Source: Coix lacryma-jobi var. lacryma-jobi (Eukaryota > Streptophyta > Magnoliopsida > Poales > Poaceae). Taken from it: a DNA stretch of 64,000 nucleotides. Location: contig CM019826.1 in assembly GCA_009763385.1 (NCBI GenBank), positions 82,655,942-82,719,941 of the forward strand, given 5' to 3'. The notes below the pieces were generated by a model. That model did no database searches and was not told the origin of the DNA. It saw only the letters and a program-made list of their open reading frames with translations. This document shows positions 12,305 to 22,363 of this stretch, one piece after another. Positions within the stretch are counted from its first letter, which is position 1. Each line of letters opens with the position of its first letter. The position numbers and the translations under genes were made by a program.

Positions 12305-12590
12305 CCCGGTTTTGTGGCCCAAACCGGGAAACCAGCCTTTTCCAGCTATCCCCCGGTTTTGAGGCCCAAACTGGGAAACCAGCCCATCAGCCTCTGAGTT
12401 TTGAGGCCAAACTCAGCAAACCCTCAGCGCCCAGGTTTTGAGGCCCAAACCTGGAAACCGTCCTCAGCCCGAGTTTTGTGGCCAAACTCGGAAACCCTCA
12501 GCCCGAGTTTTGTGGCCAAACTCGGAAACCGTCCAAGCCCAGGTTTTGAGGCCCAAACCTGGAAACCGTCCATCGATGGTTTTTCCCTGG
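12305..12590 (-). repeat. U3 hairpin array (10983-13004 LTR), seven units
   Basis: Seven units are seen, with arms in plus-strand order CCCGG, CCCGG (one mismatched partner), CTGAG, CCAGG, CCGAG, CCGAG, CCAGG. Nearly all are paired with their exact complements across a GTTTTGWGGCCCAAAC core. Spacing is about 35-50 bp. Confidence 0.8.
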
Positions 12591-13004
12591 CTCAACCACC
12601 AAACCGGAGCTGTAGAGGGGATGCACCGCCCGTGCACCCCGTCCACTGACACGTGTCCCTAGGTCCTCGACCCGAGCAACACCGTGCCCCGCAAGTCTCT
12701 GCTCGTCGCTGTCCCAGGCTGCCAGCCACCACAGCTGATCCTCAGGCACTCCGGTCCCTCAGTCCAAGCCTCACGTCCGCCCTTCACTGCTCGATCCATC
12801 GGCATGGCACGTCCGCCGCACGGCACGCCCATCCTTCATCGCACCCAGTCCATCGGCACGGCACGTCTCAACTTGACCTTCACCTTGCCCTCGATCACTG
12901 TCTCCGTGCTCGACACCTGCACAACACAAGCCAAAGAGCATGCGATCAATCCGGTTGACAATCACTCATCACTCAGAGACCCGGCATACACCCATGTATC
13001 CGCA

Positions 13005-13611
13005 ATCTCCCCCTTGATGAGTGCATTGTCAACTACACACACAAATCATACGTGAAAGAAGAAGGTAGGAGGAAGGAGAAGAGAGAACCCAACCAAATGA
13101 CCCAAAAGCATAGTAGCGCCAAAGAAGGTCAAGTGGAAGAAGCAAAGAACTTGGTCCCCAAAGACATGGCAACGGATCGACGCAACCAAGCAAAGCAAAG
13201 CTAGCCCTCAAGAAGAGGTAGAACAGGCTCAACACCGCTAGCAGAAGGTAATCGAAGTCCAGATACCAACTGAGAAATCAGAGCAAAAAGTGGCAAAATG
13301 CTAGTCCCTCAAGATATAGGCACAGAGGCTCAACACAACTAGCAAGAAAACCATTCCGAACCAATTTGAACATCAAGACAATCGAAAAGTCAAAATCAAT
13401 ACCAATTGAAGAAGGACTTCGACACCAAATGAGGAAAATGTTTGCTAGTCCCTCAAGACAGAGGCATCGGCTCTACACAACTAGCAAACTCCCCCTCGAC
13501 AAGTGCAAACAACTAGGAGGACTCTTCCCCTAAGTCAACCAACCGGAGCACACATGATTTGAAAATCTGCCCTTTAGCAAAGCTCCCTCTTAGTTGATCA
13601 CTCACACACTG
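13005..13611 (-). other. Copia 3' non-coding region, minus strand
   Basis: This is the reverse complement of the leader that precedes the LTR in element B, including 'agccctcaagaagaggtaga' and the 'gctagtccctcaaga' phrases. It belongs to the same element as the LTR at 10983-13004 and is cut off near 13611 by Tat sequence. No coding sequence was found. Confidence 0.7.
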
Positions 13612-14122
13612 TCATGCCTTGGGTATTTATGGATCGTAAAATACCAAGGGACACCGACAAATTACACAAGGGTACAAAAATTCCCTATGACTGCACAGCG
13701 GAAGGGTAGAATCATACAATCACTGGTGGTGCTAAAAACCCTACTTGTCCTTCCTTCTGCCCTTCTGCCCGCCGCCACCTGACTAGCGCACACCCTCGCG
13801 GGAACACGAGGGTAAACCTAGGGCTTCGTGGAACCATCGCTGCAGTCATGAAGCCCGCGTTCGCTTGCCATTCATCGAGCTCCACACGCCTCTTCGCGAA
13901 GGTGTGTAGAGGTACGCGAGGTTTTGCATCCCTTGTTTCTTCATGTCTATTGCCTACAACAAATAGAGAATATCTCGAGGGTCGGCTAACATCCGAAGGT
14001 TAGTAAAAAGCCCGAGGGATTCGTCAACGATGAAGGTTTTCTACGAGGTGTGCATGACGTACAAAGGGCATTTTCCGTTTTAAGCCCGCGTGACATCACA
14101 CCGAGGGTCTCTCCCCCCCAAC
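13612..14122 (-). repeat. Partial Tat-lineage 3' LTR (relic)
   Basis: It is similar to the reverse complement of the Tat LTR at 32825-33584. The shared phrases are a 'ggtatttatgg' TATA-region, 'aaattacacaagggtaca' and the terminal 'cccccaac' followed by 'gtagcccctcg' of the purine-tract side. The left (LTR-end) part is missing. CGAAGGT-type motifs typical of the Tat element are also present. Confidence 0.6.
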
Positions 14123-14481
14123 TGTAGCCCCTCGAGGCTTGGATCTAAAAAACAATCTTTTGGCCAAGCATCGCCTTTTGTTTGGAACGAAGTGTCCCTC
14201 GGCAAGCGACGCCCGCAGCTGCTTGTGGGCCGGGCCGTCATTTTTGGTTGTTTATTGTCCGTTTCGTTTTTTCGAGCCGTGTTTTCGGGGATCGTGCCGA
14301 TTTTGTCGGTTGGGTAGCTCATCCCTTTGCCTATAAATAGGTGGGGTTGGTGGAGAGTTTGGAATTGAGCCATCATCTTGCTATAGCCATCCTGCTGTTG
14401 TGCTTTTGCTTGCTGCGAATTTTATGTTTTGCTACGAAGGTTGAGTTATTCGTCAGTTGTGTGAATGTTTGAGCCAGAGAG
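14123..14481 (+). promoter_or_regulatory. Relic promoter of the Tat antisense gene
   Basis: It aligns by eye with the minus-strand region 32453-32824 of the intact Tat element. A TATAAATAG box at 14332-14340 stands 150 bp before the relic ATG at 14482. In the intact copy the TATAAAAA box is 155 bp before the ATG. The shared stretch 'ctatagccatc(c/t)tgctgttg' lies between box and ATG in both. Retention of box and spacing in two diverged copies suggests a real promoter. Confidence 0.6.
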
Positions 14482-14645
14482 ATGCTAGGTCGAAACGACT
14501 GTCTCGTTGTGTCTCCGTCGGACCGGATAGGAATAAGTTTTAGTTTTGACTTAGCCAGGTTTGTGACCGGATCTGTACGTCGTACATAGGCGACGGCTAG
14601 ATCGAGCAGGAAAGAGGCGAGGGCTAGCGCTGGAAGAACTGTTCC
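14482..14645 (+). pseudogene. Relic 5' end of the Tat antisense gene
   Basis: It is homologous to the first ~55 codons of the antisense gene that starts at 32452 on the minus strand. A single base is missing right after the ATG. If that is allowed for, the start reads Met-Ala-Arg-Ser-Lys-Arg-Leu-Ser-Arg, keeping A1, R2, K4 and R8 of the intact copy. The frame is broken elsewhere and the homology ends at 14645, where Tekay-like LTR sequence begins. Confidence 0.55.
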
Positions 14646-17600
14646 TATCGACGGAACCAACAATTTATACAGATAAAAGCACCGAAATCTCCGCTTTCCG
14701 CAAAGTTTATCGTTACTTAAGCTCGTACAACACTGGTAGTCCGGAAACTTCATGGATTTCAAATCATTTCAACATTCAGCCAAGATCGTCACTTCAGCGA
14801 ACAGTCCACAAGTTCATCAGCTTACACATAGTTCAAATACATCGGAGTACAAATATATTACAAACCTTGTTTTTGAATAGTAGCGGAAGCAACCATAGTC
14901 TTAACATATTGGATTGTTCACAGTACGGTGCCATCAGTCTGATCAGTCCACAAAAGCAACGGATAAGATAAGTAGCGACCATGCCCCTGGTCTAGTCATC
15001 TCCTGTAACCGGGTACAGACAATTCTCCAGTAGCCAAAGAAGCACTGGCCATCTGCAACAACCAGGAATAAACCCTGATACAAGAAGGTACTCAGCTAGA
15101 CTTACCCGTCATAAACCAGAAATAATGAGACCCAAGGATCATGTAGGCTATATCTGAGGCTGGCTATACATACCCTTGCATGAAAGCTCTTGTAATAAAA
15201 CTCACTTAGGTTGGCATTCATTTTAAAATTAATTCTACATTATAGGTTTGCACCTGATCTACAACAAGCACTTGACTAATTACTCAAACAAGAGTGACTA
15301 TTTCATCAATAGCCCTTTCAAATTCCATAACCATAACCATATTTGTTCCATAATTCTATGGGCGATGATCTATAGTCAATTGCTCACTGTCCGGAGCGAT
15401 GGCGATTATAATCGATTCCTACCAGCTGGGGATAACATGTCTCACACTCGCTCGACACTCCGGCCATGGCAGTCGTAAGCTGCCAGTCGGAGATTCGAGC
15501 ACAACATCTGGGAGGCCAAGGGCCCTTCTACCACGCGGGTTATCTCAGTGCCGATCGCTCAACTATATCTCCCACGATCATGCCAGGTCGATCAGGCCCT
15601 GCCTGCCTCAGACCATGCTGGGTTGTTCAGAATAGTTGCCCACGGTACAGCTGAGCCTGGGTTTAGCGTCAACATCTCCATCACCCGGCTCGAATAACTT
15701 ACTCTGCTTCGCGGGAGGTACTCCAGACCTACTCTGTTAAGTGATCGACACATTCAATTTGATTGAAGGGACATTGTAGAACGGGCCTATGCGACACAGA
15801 ACGGAGCTAATCCACAGAACCCTGTCTGCTGCTCCTCTACATCCCACCTCACCTTCTCAAATTAATTATCACATGGTTATCTCATGATAAACAGGCTAAT
15901 CATGATAGTAATCCCACTATATGCGGGAGCAGGAAATCACCCGACTTTTACCGGTCTAACAGGGCTAAGCATATCGAGCCTAGACTAACAATGGATATCA
16001 GATAATAATTGTGTTTGACAAGGTATAGTAATAATGCATCAATGGTAGCAATCACTCCATAACCTAATGCAATATTCATCATCAGGTTTGTGTAAATCAT
16101 TCGCAAAACATAGGAGTTAGAATGCGCCGGGCTTGCCTTCTTCTTCGAATCAGAAGGACGGTGGTCGTGGCACTTGGGTAGTTCTTCCTTCGTGGTCGCC
16201 TCTCCGGCTTCTCGGTCGAATCTCCTCCTCTCCTGGCTGGCTCTCTTCCGGCTGCGGTGGAATTTGGGTCGTCTCTATCATCCGATCGATCTGTAGATGC
16301 TAATGTGTATGATTAGGACTGAATGCACAAAGAATGCATACGTGATGCAACAGACTAACAACAATCAGGAGATAAGTACATGTCCATATACTCTGCATTC
16401 TTTTCAACAAGCAGTCATCATCTTATAATGATTATAAAGATTAAGGCATCTTAACATCAAGTAACCTTCCTAATTAACTAGTTAAATATATATCTAATCA
16501 ACACAACAATACCTACTTATTTATTTATTCTCATCTAATACATGCTTTAATAATCCCATTTAACTATGCTTATAACACAACCTAACTTAAACTATCTAGA
16601 AAAATCTATAAAAATTACCTTAGGTTTAAACATGCAAAATAGTCTACTAGTCCATTTTTAAGCCATTTGGGTTTAAACACTGTCCTCTATGAAAAAGACA
16701 AATATCATAATGAAAAGTTGCTTTGAACTACACACCATAACAGAAAGTGTCGAACAACAAATTCATATTTTCTTCTAAACTTCTTATCACAAGAGCAGTC
16801 TACAAAATTATTAGTTCATATTCCTTATATCTAATTACTACAAAATTATACAGAAAACAACTTTTTTAAATGCTATTGCCAAAACATTCACACAACACTC
16901 TCTCTTTTTACATTTTCCTAGAAGAAACTATTTCTACACAAAGTTAACAAAATGGAATCATATTTTCTGAGTTACACAGAATTAGTTATGCATTTGTCTA
17001 AGTTAACACAACAATTTCTTAATTAATTCAAACTACATATAAAAGTATCACTAAAAATGATCATTTAACATTTTTGCAGGTAGATCTATTCATGCTTAAC
17101 AACCAGAAAAATTTGTTTTCATAGGATTTGGACTTAAAATGAGCCTTGCATGAATTTTTTTGAAGCTTTTGAACCATTTCTGCAAAAAACTGATTTAAAG
17201 AAAACCCGACCTGATGCTACGGCACCCCACTTGGTGCACTCACAGACACAGCTCAAAAATCTAACTGCATCGGCTAACCTGAGCTCTTGCGTACCCGACT
17301 TCTCCTTCTCCCCTTTCTCTCCACTGCAGCGGGCCCGCTGGTCAGGTGACCCCACTCGTCAGTGGTCAACGGACCCACGCGACAGTGACACCATGCTCTC
17401 ACCTCCGGCGCTGACCGGCGTAGCTAGCCGGCGGTGAGGTTTCCTGGGACGCAACCACCCTACCACTAGACTCACCTTCGCAAGGCGGACAGTCGGCTAG
17501 GTCTCATGGCCGAGCATCACGGAGCAAGATCAACGCGGCAATGATGTGAGCGGCGCGTGGTAACTCGATGGCGTGCCTGCCTAGTCTATCCAAGGCTCGG

Positions 17601-18818
17601 CGGCGCGAGCATCGATCTCCAGCAAACCTAGCTACCTACCGAGGCTGCTAACGGCCTTGCCGACTTGCATTGCCCCGACGCCACGCACGGCGGCGGTCCG
17701 CGGCGGACATGGCCTTGGCATGGCCTGGCGCATGGCCCTGTTCGGTCGAAACACGAGAAAGAGAGTCTCCATCTAACCCTAAACATCTACAGATGTAGGA
17801 GGTGAGAACTGAGCTTGGTTGGAGAAGGTTTGGCCGGAGAGGCCGGACCATGCTTTGGTCTTGCGGCGGCCATGGCGAGAACCCAGGGTTGGCACTCGGT
17901 GTTCTGACGGCTACAGAGGAGAGAGGGAAACCAACCCTGTAGTGAAAAGCAGGTTTGGCGGAGAAGTTGACGGGAGGGAATTGGACTGTGGTGCATTGTA
18001 CAGCGAGCAAATCGCTCCGCGGAGTTCTGCGGGCGGCGGCGGCGCTAAGCTTGGAGAAAGGGAGTGGTGCAGGCAAGCGGAGAGAGAGCAAGGAAGTGAA
18101 CTCCCGGCTTCCAGCGCAAAGCGAGAGGAGCAAAAGAGAAGGGAGGGCCTGGGTGCGTGCCCCTGGCGTTCCCGTCGGGAGCTCCGACCGGAGCGCGGCG
18201 GCGTCAGGCATCGACGGCCACGCGGCGGGCAAGCAAGGGGCAACGGGGGATGTGGGAGTTTGGCGCAAACCACGGGCGGCGAAGTCGTGGTTTGGCGGAC
18301 CGGCGAAGCGGTCTCGCGGTGGCGGGGCGGTTCTTCTCTGCCGGCGACGAGGCGAGCGGGGCGCGGGAAGTAAGAGGATGACAAGTGGGGGTCCCGCAGG
18401 GCTTAAACAAAAGAGGTTTTCACACTAATTCTTTCCTGATCCATAACTCCCAAACTAAGCTGAATTAGAAAAGGTCCTAAAAGCAATGCTTGAATTTTAG
18501 CAAAGAACAATTCATCTTTAAGGCTCAAGTCCAGATTCTGCTTAGAAAAAGAATTTTACTTACATAACCATTTTTTCTAATGCAGAAAAAACATTTAAAT
18601 GACTTTTTCTGAGAAAGTGCTTTTAAGCAAAGTTTTCGCTCAAAGGCTACAACTTTGTTTAAGGCCACTTGGTCAGAAACAAAAAAACAAACATAGCTAT
18701 ACTAGAGGCTAAACAGGGACTAACACTTAAACACACAAATGCACATGGAAATGATGAGATGCTTGCTCATGCTATGTCAATTTATGCACTTAGGATCCTT
18801 ACACCTAGGATGTTACCA
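14646..18818 (-). repeat. Long Ty3/gypsy LTR-like block (Del/Tekay type), copy 1
   Basis: About 4.2 kb of non-gag, non-pol sequence shares its order of segments with 53248-57700 (same strand) and 60835-64000 (opposite strand). On the minus strand it starts at 18818 with TGGTAACATCCTAGG just after a purine tract (AAGGAGGGGAGGGC), as expected for a 3' LTR. An AT-rich part (18380-18810), a GC-rich island (about 17200-18380), a long AT-rich part (16330-17150) and a mixed part follow. The very long LTR and TGTAACA-like start fit the Del/Tekay chromovirus lineage, but that assignment is inference. The many ORFs in the GC island overlap on both strands and are not credible genes. Confidence 0.55.
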
Positions 18819-18964
18819 GCCCTCCCCTCCTTAAAGAATTCTCCTGAGATTTGAGTTACGACCCATTTTTTTATAAAAGTGTGGATATACTTTCTTTAGA
18901 TAGTCATCCGTCCCTCCAATACCATCCCGATCGATCTTGCTCACTCCAAGATACTTTGTATTGC
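18819..18964 (-). other. Purine tract and short internal remnant of the Tekay-like element
   Basis: Beside the LTR start is a pyrimidine tract (purines on the minus strand) that would be the polypurine tract. Nearby is 'aatctcaggagaattcttta' on the minus strand. I see no coding sequence. The stretch then passes into copia LTR sequence at about 18965. Confidence 0.4.
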
Positions 18965-19741
18965 TTCACTATTTTCCGCCGTCGACCGTCGGCCTTCCTC
19001 GCGGATAGCTCTGCGCCGCCCGCCGCGCCACCTCTCCACGGCCGGCCATTGATCGTCTTTTTGTTTGCGGACCTACCCCCGGTTTTGAGGCCGAAACCAA
19101 GAAACTGGGCCTCTCCCCGGTTTTGAGGCTGAAATGTGAAATCTTCCTCCTGAGTTTTGTGGCCACAAACTCAGAAAACCCGCGCGCCCAGGTTTGAGCC
19201 CCAAACCTGGAACCGTCCATGCCGAGTTTGGAGCCCAAACTCGAAACCCGCTAGCCCGAATTTGAGGCCCAACTCGAAAACCGTCGGAGGGTACTTTTGA
19301 GGTTCAGCTACCGAACCCGTGCCGTAGGCGGGATGTGGTTCACACACCCCGAGTTCCAGCATTGATGCCGGAGCATGTCCAGCCCCCCACGTCGGGGCAT
19401 AGTGCTTCGCTTCCTTCTTGGTCCTCTCCGCCAAGTGTCACACGCCATCACCTTCCTCCCGCTCGGACCGTAATGCACCGCACATCCCCATGTACTCTGC
19501 TTGTCAACGCCACGTGCACGCTACCGCAGCTGGTCCTCAGGTTTCCGGTCCTCGTCCAACCCTTCCACCCTTCACCACTCTCGTTCTCGGACATGCACGT
19601 TCCCACTTGACCTTCACCTCACCTTCGACACATCTGCCCGAGCTCCGCACCTGCACTCAACAAAGCCAAGAGACTGTCCCATTGATCTATCATCATCACT
19701 CAGAAGGGACCAAAAGGGCACATATCAACCCTTGTGTCTCA
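18965..19741 (-). repeat. Partial copia 3' LTR (element F), minus strand
   Basis: This U3 half of a copia LTR is on the minus strand, starting at 19741 next to a purine tract and breaking off near 18965. It contains a diverged hairpin array (19078-19300). Its first bases (TGAGACACAAGGG on the minus strand) differ from the TGCGGATACATGGG of the other copies, so it is an older or different subfamily. Confidence 0.6.
19078..19300 (-). repeat. U3 hairpin array (F LTR)
   Basis: Diverged units still show paired arms such as CCAGG/CCTGG and CCGAG/CTCG around a TTTGAGGCCCAAA-like core. Confidence 0.55.
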
Positions 19742-21510
19742 TCTCTCCCCTTGATGAGGGCATCTGTCAACTCATAGTAACATAAACCAAAAATAAAGAA
19801 AAACAAATTAGGTAGAAGGATAAAAACTCACTCCAAATGTCCAAAAGCCAGAGAAAAAGGCTGAAAAAGAACAATTTGAGATAAGAGAATCTTGGTCCCC
19901 AAGACACGGCAATGTTCGCACAACCAAGCAAAAGATGGAGCAACAACTCATCGATAGCAAAACTCGATCAAAATCAGAGCACAAAACTGGTTTCCCAAAG
20001 ACATGGGCAACCGGCTCGACGCAACCAAGTCGAAACAAGCTATCCTCAAGAAGAGGCAGAAGGGGCTCACACCACCTAGCTGAAAGCTCGAAACCAGATG
20101 AAGACTAACATAAGATGAAGCTACTGGCTAGTCCCTCAGATACGGCACAGAGCCTCAACACCCCAGCAGTACAGCCGATAGCAACAAAACCATCAAAAGA
20201 ATGGTGAAGACAGCAGTCCCTCAAGACAGAGCACGAGGCTCAACGCAACTAGCTGAAAGATCGATATCAAATAAAACTGACTGCGGCAGCAGAGAAACTC
20301 CCCCTTACTCAAAGAACCCCCGACTCAAGCAGGCAGAGAACTAACTCCCCTTAATCAAGGAACTCCCCCTCCACAAGGTGAAGCATAAAATTGCAAATGT
20401 CACCAAAACAAGACACTCTTCCCTGGAAAAAATTCTCCCCCTTGGGGCAATTGGCAAACAAAGACAAGGAAAAGGAAACTCAATAAGCAAACGGAGCTAG
20501 GTCATGCCTATCGTGGTCAGACACATGCACATGAGTCAAAAATGCATGTTAGCAGCTTCGGGAATATCCTCAAAAGAGTGAAAAATGCTCTAATGAGTGC
20601 TGAACGACTACATACACAAGTGCTAGCAAGGCTCAAACGATCACCAAATACGAAATTGAACGCTTAAGCCCAAGTGAACATTTTTAAGTCCATTTGAAAG
20701 GATTTCAACACCATCAATTAGCACTGAACATGTATAGACAAAGTCAAACAACAGTGCTACAAACATGTATACAGGTGAACTCATCCCTAGCAAAGTTCAA
20801 TCATCATCTATAGAATGAAACATAGACTTGTGTTTTCAGATTTTATCAGAGAATTTGCCAGCGTTTATTAACACAAGTTTAAAATTGCATGTGATTTCCG
20901 AGAGGTTGAAAGCTTGTCATTGCCCACTTTCACACCGTGCTAGCCTATGCATATGTAATCAGAAGCTTAAGCATCGGTTCGGTCTTACACTCACGGCTCA
21001 GTCAACTCAAAGTGCTGAGAAAGTCTCGATCACATGATGTGCTGACAAGCAATCTCCATCTCGATCTTTTCAATTCACTAAAAACTTGGTTCATTTTAAG
21101 CATAGTGAACAACCAGCAAGTGAATGACTCAGACCTAGAGATATAGCAACCTAGCATATATGAAAATAGCTCAAGTGACTCAACACATCCTACACATGCT
21201 AGTGCCATCTCAATGGTGAAACTGTAACAAGTTTTAAGTTCATTAAACATGTTCATCATTCTGAAAATATAGCTTAGCTCACACATGTATCAGTGATCAA
21301 AAAGAGCCTAAGCTACAAGCAATCATCATATATCTTCGAAGCACACTAATCAGAGCGTAAATTCTTCTCAGATATAGACATGAATCTTGAAAATGCAAGT
21401 GCATATATGATGAAGTCCAAAAATCGGCCAAAATAAAAACAAAAGACTCAGACCCAAAAACAAAAAGGATCAGACAGTCAGTCTATGGTACATCACAATG
21501 CTTCCCCCAT
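19742..21510 (-). other. Copia 3' non-coding region (element F)
   Basis: This is the reverse complement of the post-pol leader of the copia elements, with 'agcttgtcattgcc' and the 'cccctagcaaagttcaatca' phrase also seen at 45000-45130. Substitutions and small indels are frequent. No gene was found. Confidence 0.6.
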
Positions 21511-21862
21511 CTAAAAGGGGAAACACACACCCAGATCACTCTCAACCTAGCAAAATTTGAGAGTCCAAAGGCTTGGTGAAGATATGCGCAAACCTGATTA
21601 TGGGTGTCTACATGCCTGAGATCAATGTCGCCTTTCCTCATAATGATCACGAAGAAATGTGAAAGCGGATATCATGTGTTTGGTCTTGCGTGAAGAACGT
21701 GGTTCTTTGCTACACTTATGAGAAATGCTATCGCAGAGCACCGAACCCGACTGAAATCTAGGCCAAATCATGCAAAAGTACAACCATCCATAAAAGCTGC
21801 GAAGCACAGAAGGCAGCGCACCATACTCAGCTTCTGTGGTAGACTGGTGGCATCGTCTACTG
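21511..21862 (-). pseudogene. Copia RNase H fragment (element F), broken
   Basis: On the minus strand this encodes recognisable RNase H pieces: STTEAEYG, LCDSISHK-like, KTKHM and FLRDHYEERRH. These correspond to STTEAEY, LCDSTSAI, KTKHID and FLRDHYEKGD of element D. Frameshifts separate the pieces and the C-terminal part. The TAG stop is at 21513-21511. The rest of pol is cut by the gap at 21863. Confidence 0.8.
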
Positions 21863-22362
21863 NNNNNNNNNNNNNNNNNNNNNNNNNNNNNNNNNNNNNN
21901 NNNNNNNNNNNNNNNNNNNNNNNNNNNNNNNNNNNNNNNNNNNNNNNNNNNNNNNNNNNNNNNNNNNNNNNNNNNNNNNNNNNNNNNNNNNNNNNNNNNN
22001 NNNNNNNNNNNNNNNNNNNNNNNNNNNNNNNNNNNNNNNNNNNNNNNNNNNNNNNNNNNNNNNNNNNNNNNNNNNNNNNNNNNNNNNNNNNNNNNNNNNN
22101 NNNNNNNNNNNNNNNNNNNNNNNNNNNNNNNNNNNNNNNNNNNNNNNNNNNNNNNNNNNNNNNNNNNNNNNNNNNNNNNNNNNNNNNNNNNNNNNNNNNN
22201 NNNNNNNNNNNNNNNNNNNNNNNNNNNNNNNNNNNNNNNNNNNNNNNNNNNNNNNNNNNNNNNNNNNNNNNNNNNNNNNNNNNNNNNNNNNNNNNNNNNN
22301 NNNNNNNNNNNNNNNNNNNNNNNNNNNNNNNNNNNNNNNNNNNNNNNNNNNNNNNNNNNNNN
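21863..22362. other. Assembly gap, 500 N
   Basis: 500 unknown bases join minus-strand copia sequence to plus-strand Tat gag. The missing sequence must include the Tat 5' LTR and gag start, and probably the 5' half of element B, so the true size is likely several kilobases. Confidence 0.98.
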
Positions 22363-22363
22363 C

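Larger units (their letters stand above)
10983..13004 (-). repeat. Copia 3' LTR, minus strand, 2022 bp
   Basis: Read on the minus strand it begins TGCGGATACATGGG and ends CGGTCCTTCA. It is preceded on that strand by a purine tract (AGGGGGAGAT, 13005-13014), so it is the 3' LTR of an element reading leftward. It contains the U3 hairpin array (12305-12590), a TATAAGTAG box (about 12105-12113) and an R/U5 array of CATCGGACGC motifs. A run of 8 C lies near its end. No target-site duplication can be checked because the other end of the element is absent. Confidence 0.85.

Noticed and set aside
17648..18428. Several overlapping ORFs of 150-200 codons on both strands
   Set aside because: They lie in a GC-rich island of a Tekay-like LTR, overlap on both strands, and have low-complexity Arg/Ser/Pro-rich translations with no domain.
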